Source: an uncultured Bacteroidales bacterium
GTDB taxonomy: Bacteria; Bacteroidota; Bacteroidia; Bacteroidales; Muribaculaceae
Direction of reading: 5' to 3'
NCBI GenBank assembly: GCA_902777835.1
Contig: CACYVC010000015.1
Location: 23,693-87,692, forward strand
DNA: 64,000 nt
A program made the translations under genes and the position numbers. The notes beneath the pieces were generated by a model. That model saw nothing but the letters and a program-made list of their open reading frames with translations. It did not search any database and was not told the origin of the DNA. Below, piece by piece: positions 1 through 9,200 of this stretch. Positions within the stretch are counted from its first letter, which is position 1. Each line of letters starts with the position of its first letter.

Positions 1-395
1 ACGGAGACAAGGGGCAGGCGGTACCTGTCTCATTTGAATGGATAGAGGGTTCTTTCCCTCTTACCGAGGGCGAATGCTACAACTTCCATGGTGTGGTAAT
101 GCTCACGCCTGCACCAACTGGTGCTCCTAGCCTCCTGGACAACGGCACCGTGCCAACCAACTACATCGTTTATATCACCAAGGCCCCAACTGAAGTCACC
201 GCTATCTCTAGCGTGACCAACGATGGCGTGAAAGTGAGCGTAGCTAGTGGCACAATTAACGTTGCCGGAGCACGCAGCGTTGCCATCTACAACACTGCCG
301 GCGCATTAGTAAGCCGCAACGCAATCACTCTGCTGCCCGCTGGCGTATACTTCGTAGTTGCCGACGGCAAGAGTTTCAAAGTGATTGTGAAATAA
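1..395 (+). CDS. C-terminal part of a secreted protein with a T9SS-like sorting domain (5' end outside window)
   Basis: An open frame enters from the left edge (first full codon at base 3) and stops at 395, so only about 130 C-terminal residues are visible. The last 75 residues (from about EVTAIS to KVIVK) look like a type A T9SS-type C-terminal domain: short beta strands, an AIYNTAGALV segment typical of these tails, a GVYFVV segment, and a basic end. This suggests export to the cell surface. The preceding 55 residues are not assigned to a family. The next gene starts 8 bases downstream on the same strand, so the two are probably co-transcribed. The catalytic or binding part lies outside the window. 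Confidence 0.7.
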   Translation, partial: GDKGQAVPVSFEWIEGSFPLTEGECYNFHGVVMLTPAPTGAPSLLDNGTVPTNYIVYITKAPTEVTAISSVTNDGVKVSVASGTINVAGARSVAIYNTAGALVSRNAITLLPAGVYFVVADGKSFKVIVK

Positions 396-403
396 ATTTT
401 ATA

Positions 404-1153
404 ATGAACATTAAATTGATATTACTTGGTGCCCTGCCCATGATCCTAATGGGTTGTGGCACCAAGTCTTTACTTTCAAATAGTGAAGTAATGGTAAATC
501 ATGTAGAGGTCGCTGAGCACAAACTCATGGTGATGAAACCTGGCGAGAAAGCACAACTGCGCTTCGTCAGTCACAAGCAGAGCGATTTCAAGGGCGCGCC
601 GAGCATCAACGACAATTCCATTCTTCTCAATGTTGCTGCCGCCTTCACCCTCGACACCGAATCTATGGACGTGTGCGGCGACCAAGTAGTGGCAGGAGAG
701 CGCATCGCCGGCTATGACGACATCACGGCCACAGGTCACGCCCTTATCATTAATAATAAGGTGTCGATTAAGAGCAACGACTGCCTTGAAGAGTCGTTAA
801 AGGCTGCGGTCGATGGCAAGGGTTATCTGTTTCAGCAGTGCCTAATTGTGGAGAACGGCAAAGGCATTGTGGAACGCATCCCAAAGGCAATCCGCGACCG
901 GAAGGCGTACATAATCTACCGTGCCGCCTGCATGATGAGCGACGGCAGTTTTGCCATAGTGCAGGGCGACGAGCCCATGTATTGCGGCGAGTTTATCGAT
1001 GCGCTAGTGGCGCTCGGCGCCAAGCAAGCCCTCTACCTCGACATGGGCACTTGGGCATGGGGCTGGGTACGAGAAAACGGCAAGACTACAGAACTCTCAG
1101 AGCACTTCAGCAACACCCGCTACCAAAGCAACTGGCTGCAAGTGGTGAAATAG
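404..1153 (+). CDS. Phosphodiester-glycosidase-like (NAGPA/DUF2233) lipoprotein
   Basis: This is a 249-residue protein with a lipoprotein signal peptide (MNIKLILLGALP, lipobox ending MGC, Cys18). The body resembles the NAGPA / DUF2233 phosphodiester glycosidase fold: an early stretch describing an N-terminal strand, then a YIIYRAACMMSDGSFAIVQG core and a late LGAKQALYLDMGTWAWGW segment matching the family's conserved 'ALNLDGG'-like region. In this family the enzyme removes GlcNAc-1-phosphodiester caps, but here the canonical GG is replaced by MG, so activity on that substrate is uncertain. It lies 8 bases after the preceding secreted protein and converges on a SusD gene 16 bases away. The family call is moderately sure; the substrate is unknown. 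Confidence 0.6.
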   Translation: MNIKLILLGALPMILMGCGTKSLLSNSEVMVNHVEVAEHKLMVMKPGEKAQLRFVSHKQSDFKGAPSINDNSILLNVAAAFTLDTESMDVCGDQVVAGERIAGYDDITATGHALIINNKVSIKSNDCLEESLKAAVDGKGYLFQQCLIVENGKGIVERIPKAIRDRKAYIIYRAACMMSDGSFAIVQGDEPMYCGEFIDALVALGAKQALYLDMGTWAWGWVRENGKTTELSEHFSNTRYQSNWLQVVK

Positions 1154-1169
1154 TTTTCAGTCAACAAGG

Positions 1170-2798
1170 CTAGTAACCAGGGTTTTGCTTGTCTCTAGTC
1201 AGGGCTATGATTTTGCCAGGAATGGGGAAGACGATTGTGTAGCCGCTTGCCTCTCCAGGAAGTTGCGGGCGGTCGGCGCGACTACTTGTGAAGGTGCCAA
1301 AGCGAATCATATCGTTGCGGCGCCAACCTTCCCATGCCAGTTCTAACATTCGCTCATCCAGGATATTTGCGAGAGTGGCAGTGCGATGAGGAGCATCCAC
1401 ACGGTCACGCACCATATTGAATGGTTCGTCACCGTTGCCTCCATTGCGCACCAATGCTTCGGCTTTCATAAGCAGCACGTCGGCATAGCGGAAGAGCACT
1501 ATGTCGTTGTCGCTCTGGTTGCCGTCTTTGGTGGCTGTGAGGTCAATCTCATATTTTCGCATTCTCGCTCCAGCAGTCTTCTCCCAGGGCTTGCCGCTAA
1601 CGTCAAGAGCCACTTTCCACGGCTCATAAATTAGCGGAGTTCCATCGTCAAGCAGCACTGGATTGCCGTTGTAATCAAAGACTTCGTCGGCATAGTAGGT
1701 TGAAATAAAACGTGGATCAATATTCTCGGTCCCATATCCAAAGGTGTTGAGAGCCTCGATTGTGGCACTCGAACCGTTCTCGCCGTTGAGTCCATAAGCT
1801 GCGGCATGATTGTAGTGGCGTGAGCGGAACAAGTAGATGAACAGGTTTGTGTAGAGGTGCTTGTCCATGGGGATGATGAAGATGTTCTCGGCCGAGTTTT
1901 CATTGTTGACAGCGAAGGGCTGTGAGAAGTATTCGTCAAGCATATAGCCATGACTGGTAATGTCATCGCAGAAATAGACAACCGCTTCCCAAGTGTTCAT
2001 TTTACTGCCGTAGATAGTCCACTCTATGTCCTTGCCGTTAGGGCGTGAGGCAGCGTCGGTCCAGTTATCATGGCAATAGACTTCGGCATTGAGCGCCAGC
2101 TTGGCAAGCAGAAAGACGGCAACAGAATAAGTGAATCGTCCATAATATTCACCGTGCTTATTACTATGGTCGTAGTTGAGCATTGGTAAGATGTCGAGCA
2201 GTTCGTTGCGAATGAAATTGAAAGTAGTGCTTCTGCGCTGTAGTTTCATGTCGCCCGCCTCGGGACTTGACTTGGTGAACACTGGCACACGTCCATAGAG
2301 ATCCATAGCATAGAAATAGAACATCGCGCGCAAGCCACGCACCTCGGCACGCCACTTAGCCGCGTTGTCGTTACTTTTATGCTGCGCAAGGAAAGCATCG
2401 ATGTGCTCGAGCGACTCGTTACACTTGATGATGGTTCGGAACAGGTAGTCCCAAGTGCCGTCGATGGCACCATTACTAGTTCCCCATTGATGAGTAAAGA
2501 GATCTTGCCAAAAACCGCCGTCATACCAATCAGCGCCTCGAGTGGGCATAATTGCCTCATCGGTGGTGAAAGTGTTCAGGTCATAGACTCCGCGACCAGT
2601 ACCTTGAAGGCCTTGACTGTTGGTGTTGCCTCCCACATAGCCATAAAGTGATGCCACGGCATTTCTGTAGAGGTCTCCCTCGGTATTGTAGGCCTCGTTG
2701 TCGGGTATTCGGTCGGTAGGGTCTTCATCAAGAAACTTGTCGCAAGCTGTGCATGCCACAATCACTACTGCCAATGTGTATAATAAAAAGCGTCTCAT
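1170..2798 (-). CDS. SusD/RagB family nutrient-binding outer-membrane lipoprotein
   Basis: The 542-residue product begins with a lipoprotein signal (MRRFLLYTLAVVIVACTAC, lipid Cys at about 19) followed by the DKFLDEDPTDRI stretch typical of SusD proteins. The length and the C-terminal WEGWRRNDMIRFG segment, followed by the final PIPGKII...NPGY, are characteristic of the RagB/SusD family. These proteins sit as a lid on a SusC TonB-dependent channel and bind the substrate at the cell surface. The gene follows its SusC partner by 15 bases. No glycoside hydrolase, sensor or anti-sigma factor is attached, so the substrate cannot be read from context; the only close enzyme candidate is the convergent phosphodiester-glycosidase-like lipoprotein. 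Confidence 0.95.
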   Translation of the reverse strand: MRRFLLYTLAVVIVACTACDKFLDEDPTDRIPDNEAYNTEGDLYRNAVASLYGYVGGNTNSQGLQGTGRGVYDLNTFTTDEAIMPTRGADWYDGGFWQDLFTHQWGTSNGAIDGTWDYLFRTIIKCNESLEHIDAFLAQHKSNDNAAKWRAEVRGLRAMFYFYAMDLYGRVPVFTKSSPEAGDMKLQRRSTTFNFIRNELLDILPMLNYDHSNKHGEYYGRFTYSVAVFLLAKLALNAEVYCHDNWTDAASRPNGKDIEWTIYGSKMNTWEAVVYFCDDITSHGYMLDEYFSQPFAVNNENSAENIFIIPMDKHLYTNLFIYLFRSRHYNHAAAYGLNGENGSSATIEALNTFGYGTENIDPRFISTYYADEVFDYNGNPVLLDDGTPLIYEPWKVALDVSGKPWEKTAGARMRKYEIDLTATKDGNQSDNDIVLFRYADVLLMKAEALVRNGGNGDEPFNMVRDRVDAPHRTATLANILDERMLELAWEGWRRNDMIRFGTFTSSRADRPQLPGEASGYTIVFPIPGKIIALTRDKQNPGY

Positions 2799-2813
2799 GT
2801 TGCTGCTGAATGT

Positions 2814-5525
2814 TTAGAAAGTGATGTTTGCTCCCAATGTGTAATTGCGAGCAAGCGGATAATTGCGCTTGTCGTCAATGCCCAAAGTGCTGTTAACATT
2901 ATTGCTGTTGATGATGGGCGTGAGTCCGCTGTAGCCAGTGAACGTGGCAAGGTTGTTGATGGTTACCGACAGGCGCAAGCGGCTTATTATCTTGCTTTTT
3001 ACTGGCACGTTCCAACCTAGCGTTAGGTAGTCGATATTGAGGAAGTCTCCTCGCTCCAGCCAGTAGTCGGTGGCCGTTTGGTCCATAATGTTGCGCTGAG
3101 GTGCGCTTGAGAGAATGTTGTAGCCCGGCAGACTGTTCATGTTCATGTAGGTGAGCGAAGTGCCGTTGTAGATTTTGTGTCCGAAGGCGCCATTCATCTG
3201 CAGCACAATGTCAAAACTCTTGTATCGGAAGCTGAAATTTGAACCCAGCAGCACCTTAGGGGTGGCTTGGCCGCATATTTGTCGGTCCTTACCGTTCTCC
3301 AGGTCAATGATACCGTCGCCGTCAAGATCGGCAATAGCATAGGTGTAGCTACCATCATCATTAGCTTTAAGTCCAGTGCAGTGTGGCAGGTAGAATGTAC
3401 CAAGAGGCTGTCCCACAATCTGATAAACGATATTATTGTCTCCACCATGGAATCCTGCACCGTTAAGGCTAGATATCACCACATAGTCGTCGGCATTGAT
3501 GTGATAACCTTGATAATCGCCACTGAGCGAGAGGAGTTTGTTGTGCTGGAATGCCAAGTTGACATTAACGTTAAGTTCCATGTCCTGAGTTTTGTAAGGC
3601 GTAACGCCTACCGAAATCTCCACTCCGCTGTTGCGCATTCTACCTAAGTTGGCAAGCAGACTGCTAAACGTGAACGGTGGCACAGGCACCCCATAGTTAT
3701 ATAGCATATCGCTGATTTTGCTAGTGTAGAAGTCGATTGACGTGAAAATGCGCCCAGCAAGGAATGCCGCATCTACGCCTGCATTGAAAGTGCGCTTAAC
3801 TTCCCACTTGAGGTCGGGGTTTACGTTACGCAACGTGGCTAATGTCACTAACGCCTCATTGCCCACAGGCGCTATGCCAGCAGGCTGAGCATAACGCGCG
3901 CTGGAGTAGGAATCAATGCCTCCCTGATTGCCGGCAAGACCGTATCCCACTCGCAGTTTCAAGTTGTCGAGCCAGGACGTGTTTCTCAGGAACGGCTCTT
4001 GGCTGATAGTCCACACTGCCGACACCGAAGGGAAAAATCCCCACTTGTGATTTGCACCAAACTTCGACGAGCCGTCGGTGCGAGCAGTGACGGTGAAACT
4101 GTAGCGGTTGTCGTAATCATATGTCACACGCCCCATGAATGCCACCAACGACGGTTTCTCGCGATAACTGCCAGTCCCCTCCCACAAGGTGAGAGCGCCT
4201 GCCTGAATGTTGTCGATACCAATATCGTTATTGTTGAAATTAGTGGTAGTAGTGAAGAACCCGCTGTAGGTGTCGCGCTCGGCCTCGGCAAGTGCCAAAG
4301 CATTTAAGTGATGAGAAGCAAAGGTTTTATCATAGGTGAGCACGATGTTTCCCAACAACTGCTCAGTCTTGGCAGTGCTGCGATAGGCCTGTCCGTGTGC
4401 CCAGATGCTGGTGGGCAGAAATTGCTGGCGCTCCACCTCGGTGTGGCTATAGGCTCCAAATATTGCAAGGTTTAGACCCTGCAGCAGCCTGAATGAGAGT
4501 TTGGCATGAGTGCTGATGTGAGTGGTGTTGTCTTTAGTGCGGCTGTCCATTAGAGCCATGGGGTGGTTGATTTGGTTACTATAGGCAAATCCATCATATC
4601 CGCCGTTAGCATTTTGCGCCGCCTCAAAGGTTGGGTTAAATGTTGCCGCCGAGTAGAACGTCTTCTGCACATCATAGATGGCGGTGGTGTTCTTTTGCAG
4701 GTTTCCAAACATTCCCAAGTCGATATTTAGTAGTCCTTCCCACATGCTCTGGTGCATACTCATATTGCTGGTGAAGTTGCGCAACTTCTCGTGCAGGATA
4801 ACGCCTGAGTGGTCAACATAGCCAAGCGACACACGATAGCTATTATCCTTACCTCCGCCACCAAAGGCAATGTGATGGTCTTGCAGGAATGCCGTCTGCT
4901 CAATGGCTCGTTGCCAGTTGGTGTCGAAGCCGTGGTCAATGAGCATGAGTCCTTGTGCCTTTACCTCGCGCACATAATCGCTGGCGTTAAGCATATTGAG
5001 ATTCTTGAAAACTTTTCTGAATCCATAGCTGCCATTATAGTTGATGGTAGTCTTGCCCGACTTCCCTTTCTTGGTTACAATCTCTATCACACCCGATGCA
5101 CCGCGAGAGCCATATTGCGCCGTCTCGCTGGCATCCTTGAGAATGTTGAAGCTCTCGATATCGGCAGGATAAATCGATGACAAGGTAGTCAAGTCGCCCA
5201 TCACACCATCAATAATGATTAATGGATCGTTGCCGCCAGTGAGCGATGTGGTGCCTCGCACACGCACGGCATTCATTGCTGCCACGCCATTGTCGCTGCG
5301 AGTGATGGTAAGTCCTGCCACACGGCCGTTAATGGCATCGAGAGCAGTAGAAACCTGGTCGCGGTTCATCTCACTCTCGGTCACCGTCTCAACCGACCCC
5401 GCGCCAGCTCCAACCTTGGCATATCCCACGGTAGCGGTGGAGTCGGTAGTTATGGGTACATGAGCCGACATTGCTATAGATACCATTGCGGCAAAAAACA
5501 CCAGGAGGGCTCTATGGTATTTCAT
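2814..5525 (-). CDS. SusC/RagA family TonB-dependent outer-membrane transporter
   Basis: The chosen start (MKYHRALLVFF, signal peptide) gives 903 residues. The upstream extension of the frame is rich in basic and cysteine residues and covers AACTGAT repeats, so it is unlikely to be coding. The plug starts almost immediately after the signal peptide (ATVGYAKVGAGAGSVETV, then DAINGRVAGL and GNDPLIIIDGV), and the rest is a 22-strand barrel ending in ITF with a terminal aromatic. Unlike most SusC proteins it has no carboxypeptidase-regulatory-like N-terminal domain, which explains the short length. It is the upstream member of the SusC-SusD pair and imports a ligand delivered by the SusD lid using TonB energy. 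The ligand is unknown. Confidence 0.95.
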   Translation of the reverse strand: MKYHRALLVFFAAMVSIAMSAHVPITTDSTATVGYAKVGAGAGSVETVTESEMNRDQVSTALDAINGRVAGLTITRSDNGVAAMNAVRVRGTTSLTGGNDPLIIIDGVMGDLTTLSSIYPADIESFNILKDASETAQYGSRGASGVIEIVTKKGKSGKTTINYNGSYGFRKVFKNLNMLNASDYVREVKAQGLMLIDHGFDTNWQRAIEQTAFLQDHHIAFGGGGKDNSYRVSLGYVDHSGVILHEKLRNFTSNMSMHQSMWEGLLNIDLGMFGNLQKNTTAIYDVQKTFYSAATFNPTFEAAQNANGGYDGFAYSNQINHPMALMDSRTKDNTTHISTHAKLSFRLLQGLNLAIFGAYSHTEVERQQFLPTSIWAHGQAYRSTAKTEQLLGNIVLTYDKTFASHHLNALALAEAERDTYSGFFTTTTNFNNNDIGIDNIQAGALTLWEGTGSYREKPSLVAFMGRVTYDYDNRYSFTVTARTDGSSKFGANHKWGFFPSVSAVWTISQEPFLRNTSWLDNLKLRVGYGLAGNQGGIDSYSSARYAQPAGIAPVGNEALVTLATLRNVNPDLKWEVKRTFNAGVDAAFLAGRIFTSIDFYTSKISDMLYNYGVPVPPFTFSSLLANLGRMRNSGVEISVGVTPYKTQDMELNVNVNLAFQHNKLLSLSGDYQGYHINADDYVVISSLNGAGFHGGDNNIVYQIVGQPLGTFYLPHCTGLKANDDGSYTYAIADLDGDGIIDLENGKDRQICGQATPKVLLGSNFSFRYKSFDIVLQMNGAFGHKIYNGTSLTYMNMNSLPGYNILSSAPQRNIMDQTATDYWLERGDFLNIDYLTLGWNVPVKSKIISRLRLSVTINNLATFTGYSGLTPIINSNNVNSTLGIDDKRNYPLARNYTLGANITF

Positions 5526-5594
5526 ATCATAAAAAGGTATTTGTTCTATTTTTAAACAAAGGATATAAATTGGGAATCGAAGGTCAAACCTGAC

Positions 5595-5621
5595 AACTGA
5601 TAACTGATAACTGATAACTTT
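5595..5621. repeat. Three AACTGAT heptamers
   Basis: Three perfect consecutive 7-base units AACTGAT (5595-5615) followed by a decayed AACTTTC unit lie between the Smr gene and susC. The same AACTNNN 7-base phase occurs at several other intergenic sites in this window. Confidence 0.8.
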
Positions 5622-5622
5622 C

Positions 5623-6702
5623 CTAGTGCTTGTGTATCGTGACCTGTGTAGCACCAAAGCCGTATTCCTGGAAGCTGGCGTCTTGCACGGTGCAGGCAGG
5701 CCATTTGCGCTTAAGCTCGGTGAGGATGGCGTTGCGTAACACTCCCTCTCCCTTGCCGTGGATGAACACGATTTTCTGACCCAGCTTGTCCTCATTTTCC
5801 TTCATCACCTCACAGAATTTGGCAAGCTGGTAGTTGAGCATGTCGGCGTTAGAAAATCCCGCAAGATTGTCAACGAGTTCTGTAATATGCAGGTCCTGCA
5901 CTATTATTTCCATTTTCTTTTTCTTGTGCACAGGTTTAGGCTTGCGTTGAGGACGCTCATCGCGGCGTCGCTTGTCGCGCATGGCATTCTCGAGCGCGCT
6001 ACTGTCGAGGCGCAACGGTTTCGCGGGCAGGTCGTTATGGGTAATCTCAAGTTGCAACACTGGCGTGTCGAAATAATCAGTCTCATGGAAGCAGTGCAAC
6101 TTGTAGAACTTAGTCACGTCAAGGCGCAGCTGCACCAGAGCTGGGTTTTTGAGTGTGAAACCTTTGCCCTGTTTGAATGCGATATACTGCACCGCTACAT
6201 GAGTCATTGAGTTAAGGTCGTTGTGGCCAAACTCGTCGAGCGGTACCTGCGTGTTGGGTTCCACGATATCGTGGTAGCGTGTGGTCCATTCTCGGTCCTC
6301 GTCGCCACGTGTCATGTAGGCGAAATACAGGAAATAGTTGCTGTCGTTCACAAGCATTGAGTAGAACGTGGTAGTGTTCAGGCGCTTAATCTCGCGAGGC
6401 TCGTAAGCGAGCACGATGTTTAGAATTTCGCCCTCCTCAGTCTCAAACACAGGTTCCATTGGTTTGGGCTCGGGTTTGGGCTCAGGCACATCGGGCTCCA
6501 CGAGTTTGCTCTTAATCACGAGTGGACGCTCGTAGGTGGTGTGATGCGGATTTGCGGTATCAACTACCACAACTTCCTTCTCAAGGGCAGGGCGCTCAAA
6601 ACCGTCCTCATCCTCCACATACACCATTTTGCCCTCCACCCGGGTCACCTTACCGCCTCCCACATCATTAAGGAAGCGCACTATATCGTTGACTTTTACC
6701 AT
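5623..6702 (-). CDS. DUF2027 / Smr-domain protein (MutS2 C-terminus-like)
   Basis: The 359-residue cytosolic protein starts with a small beta domain (MVKVNDIVRFLNDVGGGKV), has a central DUF2027 region, a highly basic linker at about residues 238-265 (RDKRRRDERPQRKPKPVHKKKKM), and ends in an Smr domain (about 268-359). The two Smr signatures are present: DLHITEL near the domain start and HGKGEGVLRNAI about 50 residues later. Smr domains are small nuclease or nucleic-acid-binding modules found at the end of MutS2. The Bacteroidetes DUF2027-Smr proteins are widespread but not well characterised. It is divergent from the SH3 gene, with a promoter-like box for each direction between them. Confidence 0.9.
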   Translation of the reverse strand: MVKVNDIVRFLNDVGGGKVTRVEGKMVYVEDEDGFERPALEKEVVVVDTANPHHTTYERPLVIKSKLVEPDVPEPKPEPKPMEPVFETEEGEILNIVLAYEPREIKRLNTTTFYSMLVNDSNYFLYFAYMTRGDEDREWTTRYHDIVEPNTQVPLDEFGHNDLNSMTHVAVQYIAFKQGKGFTLKNPALVQLRLDVTKFYKLHCFHETDYFDTPVLQLEITHNDLPAKPLRLDSSALENAMRDKRRRDERPQRKPKPVHKKKKMEIIVQDLHITELVDNLAGFSNADMLNYQLAKFCEVMKENEDKLGQKIVFIHGKGEGVLRNAILTELKRKWPACTVQDASFQEYGFGATQVTIHKH

Positions 6703-6744
6703 AATTATATTTCTCGCGTTGTTTATGAATTAATTATCTAAGTG

Positions 6745-6752
6745 CAAATTTA
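6745..6752 (-). promoter_or_regulatory. Promoter -7 box for the Smr gene
   Basis: Read on the minus strand this is TAAATTTG, matching the Bacteroidetes TAnnTTTG element, about 43 bases before the Smr start codon. Confidence 0.55.
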
Positions 6753-6774
6753 CACATTTTTTTGTAGATAAAGA

Positions 6775-6806
6775 ATTGTAGAAATAAAATATTCTGTCTA
6801 ATTTTG
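6775..6806 (+). promoter_or_regulatory. Promoter for the SH3-domain gene
   Basis: ATTG at 6775-6778 is followed by 20 bases and TAATTTTG at 6799-6806. This is the Bacteroidetes -33/-7 arrangement, about 45 bases before the ATG. Confidence 0.6.
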
Positions 6807-6850
6807 TGAACTACAATAATCATTTCATTAACTCTTAATAAGTAATCATC

Positions 6851-7219
6851 ATGAAGCGACTTTTTCTAATTTCATTACTATTGCTAACTTTTGTGGCAAT
6901 GGATGCACAGAAGTACTATGTGTGCACTGGCAACAGCGTGTATCTCAGGATAGGACCCGGGAAAAGCTACGAACCTGTAACTTACTACACAGGTCTTAAA
7001 GAGGGTAAACCCATCTTCCTCTACAAGGGCACAAGGATGATGTATGTGGGCCCCACCAAGAATGGTTATGCTCGTGTTAACGCCTATCATGACGGTGGCT
7101 ATGACCAGGGCTGGGTGGCGACACAATACATGCGCCCTGAAGGCAGCAAATCGCTCATCAATAAGATCAACAAGAAAAATAAGAACAACAAAATAATCTC
7201 AAAAAAGAAAAGACGCTAA
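6851..7219 (+). CDS. Secreted bacterial SH3-domain protein
   Basis: The 122-residue protein has a signal peptide (MKRLFLISLLLLTFVAMDAQ) and one SH3b-like domain (about 21-95) with the usual VYLRIGPGKSYEPV opening and a closing GWVATQYM strand. The tail (100-122) is almost entirely Lys, Asn and Ile (NKINKKNKNNKI, then KKKRR). SH3b domains in the periplasm usually bind peptidoglycan; the basic tail could bind an anionic polymer. No enzymatic domain is attached. It is a single-gene unit with its own promoter, divergent from the Smr gene and followed by a structured non-coding stretch. Confidence 0.8.
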   Translation: MKRLFLISLLLLTFVAMDAQKYYVCTGNSVYLRIGPGKSYEPVTYYTGLKEGKPIFLYKGTRMMYVGPTKNGYARVNAYHDGGYDQGWVATQYMRPEGSKSLINKINKKNKNNKIISKKKRR

Positions 7220-7227
7220 CTATTATC

Positions 7228-7360
7228 GCAAGACGGTGCCTTGCGACCTGTCAACCGATTGAGCCAGCAATAACCAGGAAACCTAACTTGGCGATTTAAA
7301 GCGCAAGCAGCAGGCCTGATTGCACAATCCCAACCGGTCAGCAGGTCGTGAGGCACCGCC
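7228..7360. ncRNA. Unassigned rod-like structured RNA candidate between the SH3 gene and fumarase
   Basis: The stretch folds end to end on paper. GGTGCCTTGCGACCTG (7235-7250) pairs with CAGGTCGTGAGGCACC (7342-7357) over 16 positions with two G-U pairs. Inside, ACCG/CGGT, GATTG/CAATC, GCAAT/ATTGC and CAGG/CCTG continue the stem to a loop near 7280-7310. A competing small hairpin CGCAAG-7nt-CTTGCG (7228-7246) overlaps the left arm. It contains no open frame. It is not a terminator, as it lacks a T tract. I could not match it to SRP RNA, tmRNA, RNase P RNA or 6S RNA by eye, and the strand is not determined. Confidence 0.5.
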
Positions 7361-7370
7361 TAATGAAAAA

Positions 7371-7402
7371 TTTGTGTTATATATAAAAAAACACTACCTT
7401 TG
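7371..7402 (+). promoter_or_regulatory. Promoter for fumarase
   Basis: TTTG (7371-7374), a 20-base spacer and TACCTTTG (7395-7402) form a near-perfect Bacteroidetes promoter 45 bases before the ATG. Confidence 0.75.
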
Positions 7403-7447
7403 CATTGTTGAAATAAAAAATAACTAACATATAACCTAATTTTTCTT

Positions 7448-9094
7448 ATGGCTAACACTCCTGAGTTTAAGTATGCCCCCATGTTTCAGCTTGGGGAAGA
7501 CAAGACCGAGTATTACCTTCTCACCAAGGACCACGTAAGCGTGGGTGAGTTTGAAGGCAAACCAATCCTGAAAATCGAGCCTGAGGCACTTACAATGCTT
7601 GCCAATGCGTGCTTCCGCGATGTGTCGTTCATGCTGCGCCGCGCTCACAATGAGCAGGTGGCTAAAATATTAAGCGACCCCGAAGCAAGCGAGAACGACA
7701 AATATGTGGCTCTTACTTTCTTGCGCAACGCCGAAACTTCGGTTAAGGGTCAGTTGCCTCTGTGCCAAGACACTGGCACTGCCATCATCCATGGCGAGAA
7801 AGGCCAGCAGGTGTGGACTGGTTTCTGCGACGAAGAAGCGCTGTCACTTGGTGTTTTCAAGACCTACACCGAGGAGAATCTGCGTTACTCGCAGAACGCT
7901 CCCCTCACCATGTTTGACGAGGTGAACACTCGCTGCAACCTGCCCGCGCAAATCGATCTTGAAGCTACCGAGGGCATGGAATACAAGTTCCTGTGCGTGA
8001 CCAAAGGTGGCGGTAGCGCCAACAAGACCTACCTCTATCAAGAGACAAAGGCTCGCATCCAGAACCCCGGCACCCTCATCCCCTTCCTCGTGGAGAAGAT
8101 GAAATCGCTAGGTACCGCTGCTTGCCCACCCTACCACATCGCTATCGTGATTGGAGGCACCAGCGCCGAGAAGAACCTGCTTACTGTGAAACTCGCCTCT
8201 ACTCACTACTATGACGAGTTACCCACCACTGGCGACGAGACAGGCCGCGCTTTCCGCGACATCGAGCTCGAGAAGCAGCTGCTTGAGGAGGCTCAAAACA
8301 TTGGCTTGGGCGCACAGTTTGGCGGCAAATACTTAGCTCACGACGTGCGTGTGGTTCGCTTACCCCGTCATGGCGCTAGCTGCCCCATCGGTTTGGGAGT
8401 AAGTTGCTCTGCCGACCGCAACATCAAGGCAAAAATCAATAAGGATGGCATCTGGATTGAGAAACTCGACGACAACCCAGGCGAGTTGATTCCCGAAGAG
8501 CTGCGTCAAGCTGGCGAGGGCGATGCTGTGAAAATCGACCTCAACCAACCAATGAGCGAGGTGTGCAAGATATTGAGCCAATATCCCGTGAGCACCCGCC
8601 TGAGTCTTAACGGCACCATCATCGTGGGCCGCGACATCGCTCATGCCAAGATTAAAGCCCGCCTCGACGCGGGCGAGGGTATGCCTCAGTACCTCAAGGA
8701 CCACCCCATCTACTATGCAGGTCCTGCCAAGACTCCTGCCGGTATGGCATGCGGCTCGATGGGTCCAACCACAGCAGGACGTATGGACCCCTATGTAGAT
8801 GAGTTCCAAGACCACGGCGGTAGCCTCATTATGCTCGCTAAGGGCAACCGCTCGCAAGCCGTGACCGACGCCTGCAAGAAACATGGCGGTTTCTACCTAG
8901 GCAGCATTGGCGGACCAGCCGCTATCCTTGCTCAGAACAACATCAAGAGCATCGAGTGCGTTGAGTATCCCGAACTCGGCATGGAGGCTATCTGGAAGAT
9001 TGAAGTTGAAGACTTCCCCGCATTCATCCTCGTTGATGACAAGGGCAACGACTTCTTCAAGCAAATCAAGCCTCGCTGCACTATGTGCAAATGA
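7448..9094 (+). CDS. Class I fumarate hydratase (FumA/FumB type, iron-sulfur)
   Basis: The 548-residue protein is the fused alpha-beta form of the oxygen-sensitive [4Fe-4S] class I fumarase. The N-terminal half carries the [10 protein letters not shown] and [10 protein letters not shown] motifs, and the C-terminal half carries the GPAKTPAG and [12 protein letters not shown] motifs and ends with CTMCK. Cluster cysteines are visible at PLCQD and in the central [13 protein letters not shown] region. It interconverts fumarate and malate in the cytosol, part of the reductive branch that makes succinate in anaerobic Bacteroidales. It has its own promoter and a strong terminator, so it is monocistronic. 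Confidence 0.97.
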   Translation: MANTPEFKYAPMFQLGEDKTEYYLLTKDHVSVGEFEGKPILKIEPEALTMLANACFRDVSFMLRRAHNEQVAKILSDPEASENDKYVALTFLRNAETSVKGQLPLCQDTGTAIIHGEKGQQVWTGFCDEEALSLGVFKTYTEENLRYSQNAPLTMFDEVNTRCNLPAQIDLEATEGMEYKFLCVTKGGGSANKTYLYQETKARIQNPGTLIPFLVEKMKSLGTAACPPYHIAIVIGGTSAEKNLLTVKLASTHYYDELPTTGDETGRAFRDIELEKQLLEEAQNIGLGAQFGGKYLAHDVRVVRLPRHGASCPIGLGVSCSADRNIKAKINKDGIWIEKLDDNPGELIPEELRQAGEGDAVKIDLNQPMSEVCKILSQYPVSTRLSLNGTIIVGRDIAHAKIKARLDAGEGMPQYLKDHPIYYAGPAKTPAGMACGSMGPTTAGRMDPYVDEFQDHGGSLIMLAKGNRSQAVTDACKKHGGFYLGSIGGPAAILAQNNIKSIECVEYPELGMEAIWKIEVEDFPAFILVDDKGNDFFKQIKPRCTMCK

Positions 9095-9114
9095 GCATAA
9101 TTGAATAAAACAAC

Positions 9115-9152
9115 AAAAACCGCAAGATGGCTATCCACCTTGCGGTTTTTTT
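9115..9152 (+). terminator. Rho-independent terminator of fumarase
   Basis: CCGCAAG (9120-9126) pairs with CTTGCGG (9139-9145), extended by flanking A/T pairs and an inner TGG/CCA, followed by a run of T. It sits 21 bases after the fumarase stop codon. Confidence 0.9.
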
Positions 9153-9162
9153 ATTGCTAAAA

Positions 9163-9197
9163 AACTATCAACTGATTACTGATAACTGAAAACTTTT
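9163..9197. repeat. Five phased AACTNNN heptamers
   Basis: Units AACTATC, AACTGAT, TACTGAT, AACTGAA, AACTTTT follow each other with exact 7-base phase just before the riboswitch promoter. Confidence 0.65.
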
Positions 9198-9200
9198 TTA

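Noticed and set aside
5525-5795. Extended N-terminus of SusC
   Set aside because: The 90-residue extension is cysteine- and basic-rich without a signal peptide and covers the heptamer repeats; the internal start has a normal signal peptide.
7228-7360. SRP RNA, 6S RNA or tmRNA
   Set aside because: The SRP apical motif (GGAAG..AGCAG) and the tmRNA acceptor ends are not present, and 6S features could not be confirmed; kept as unassigned.
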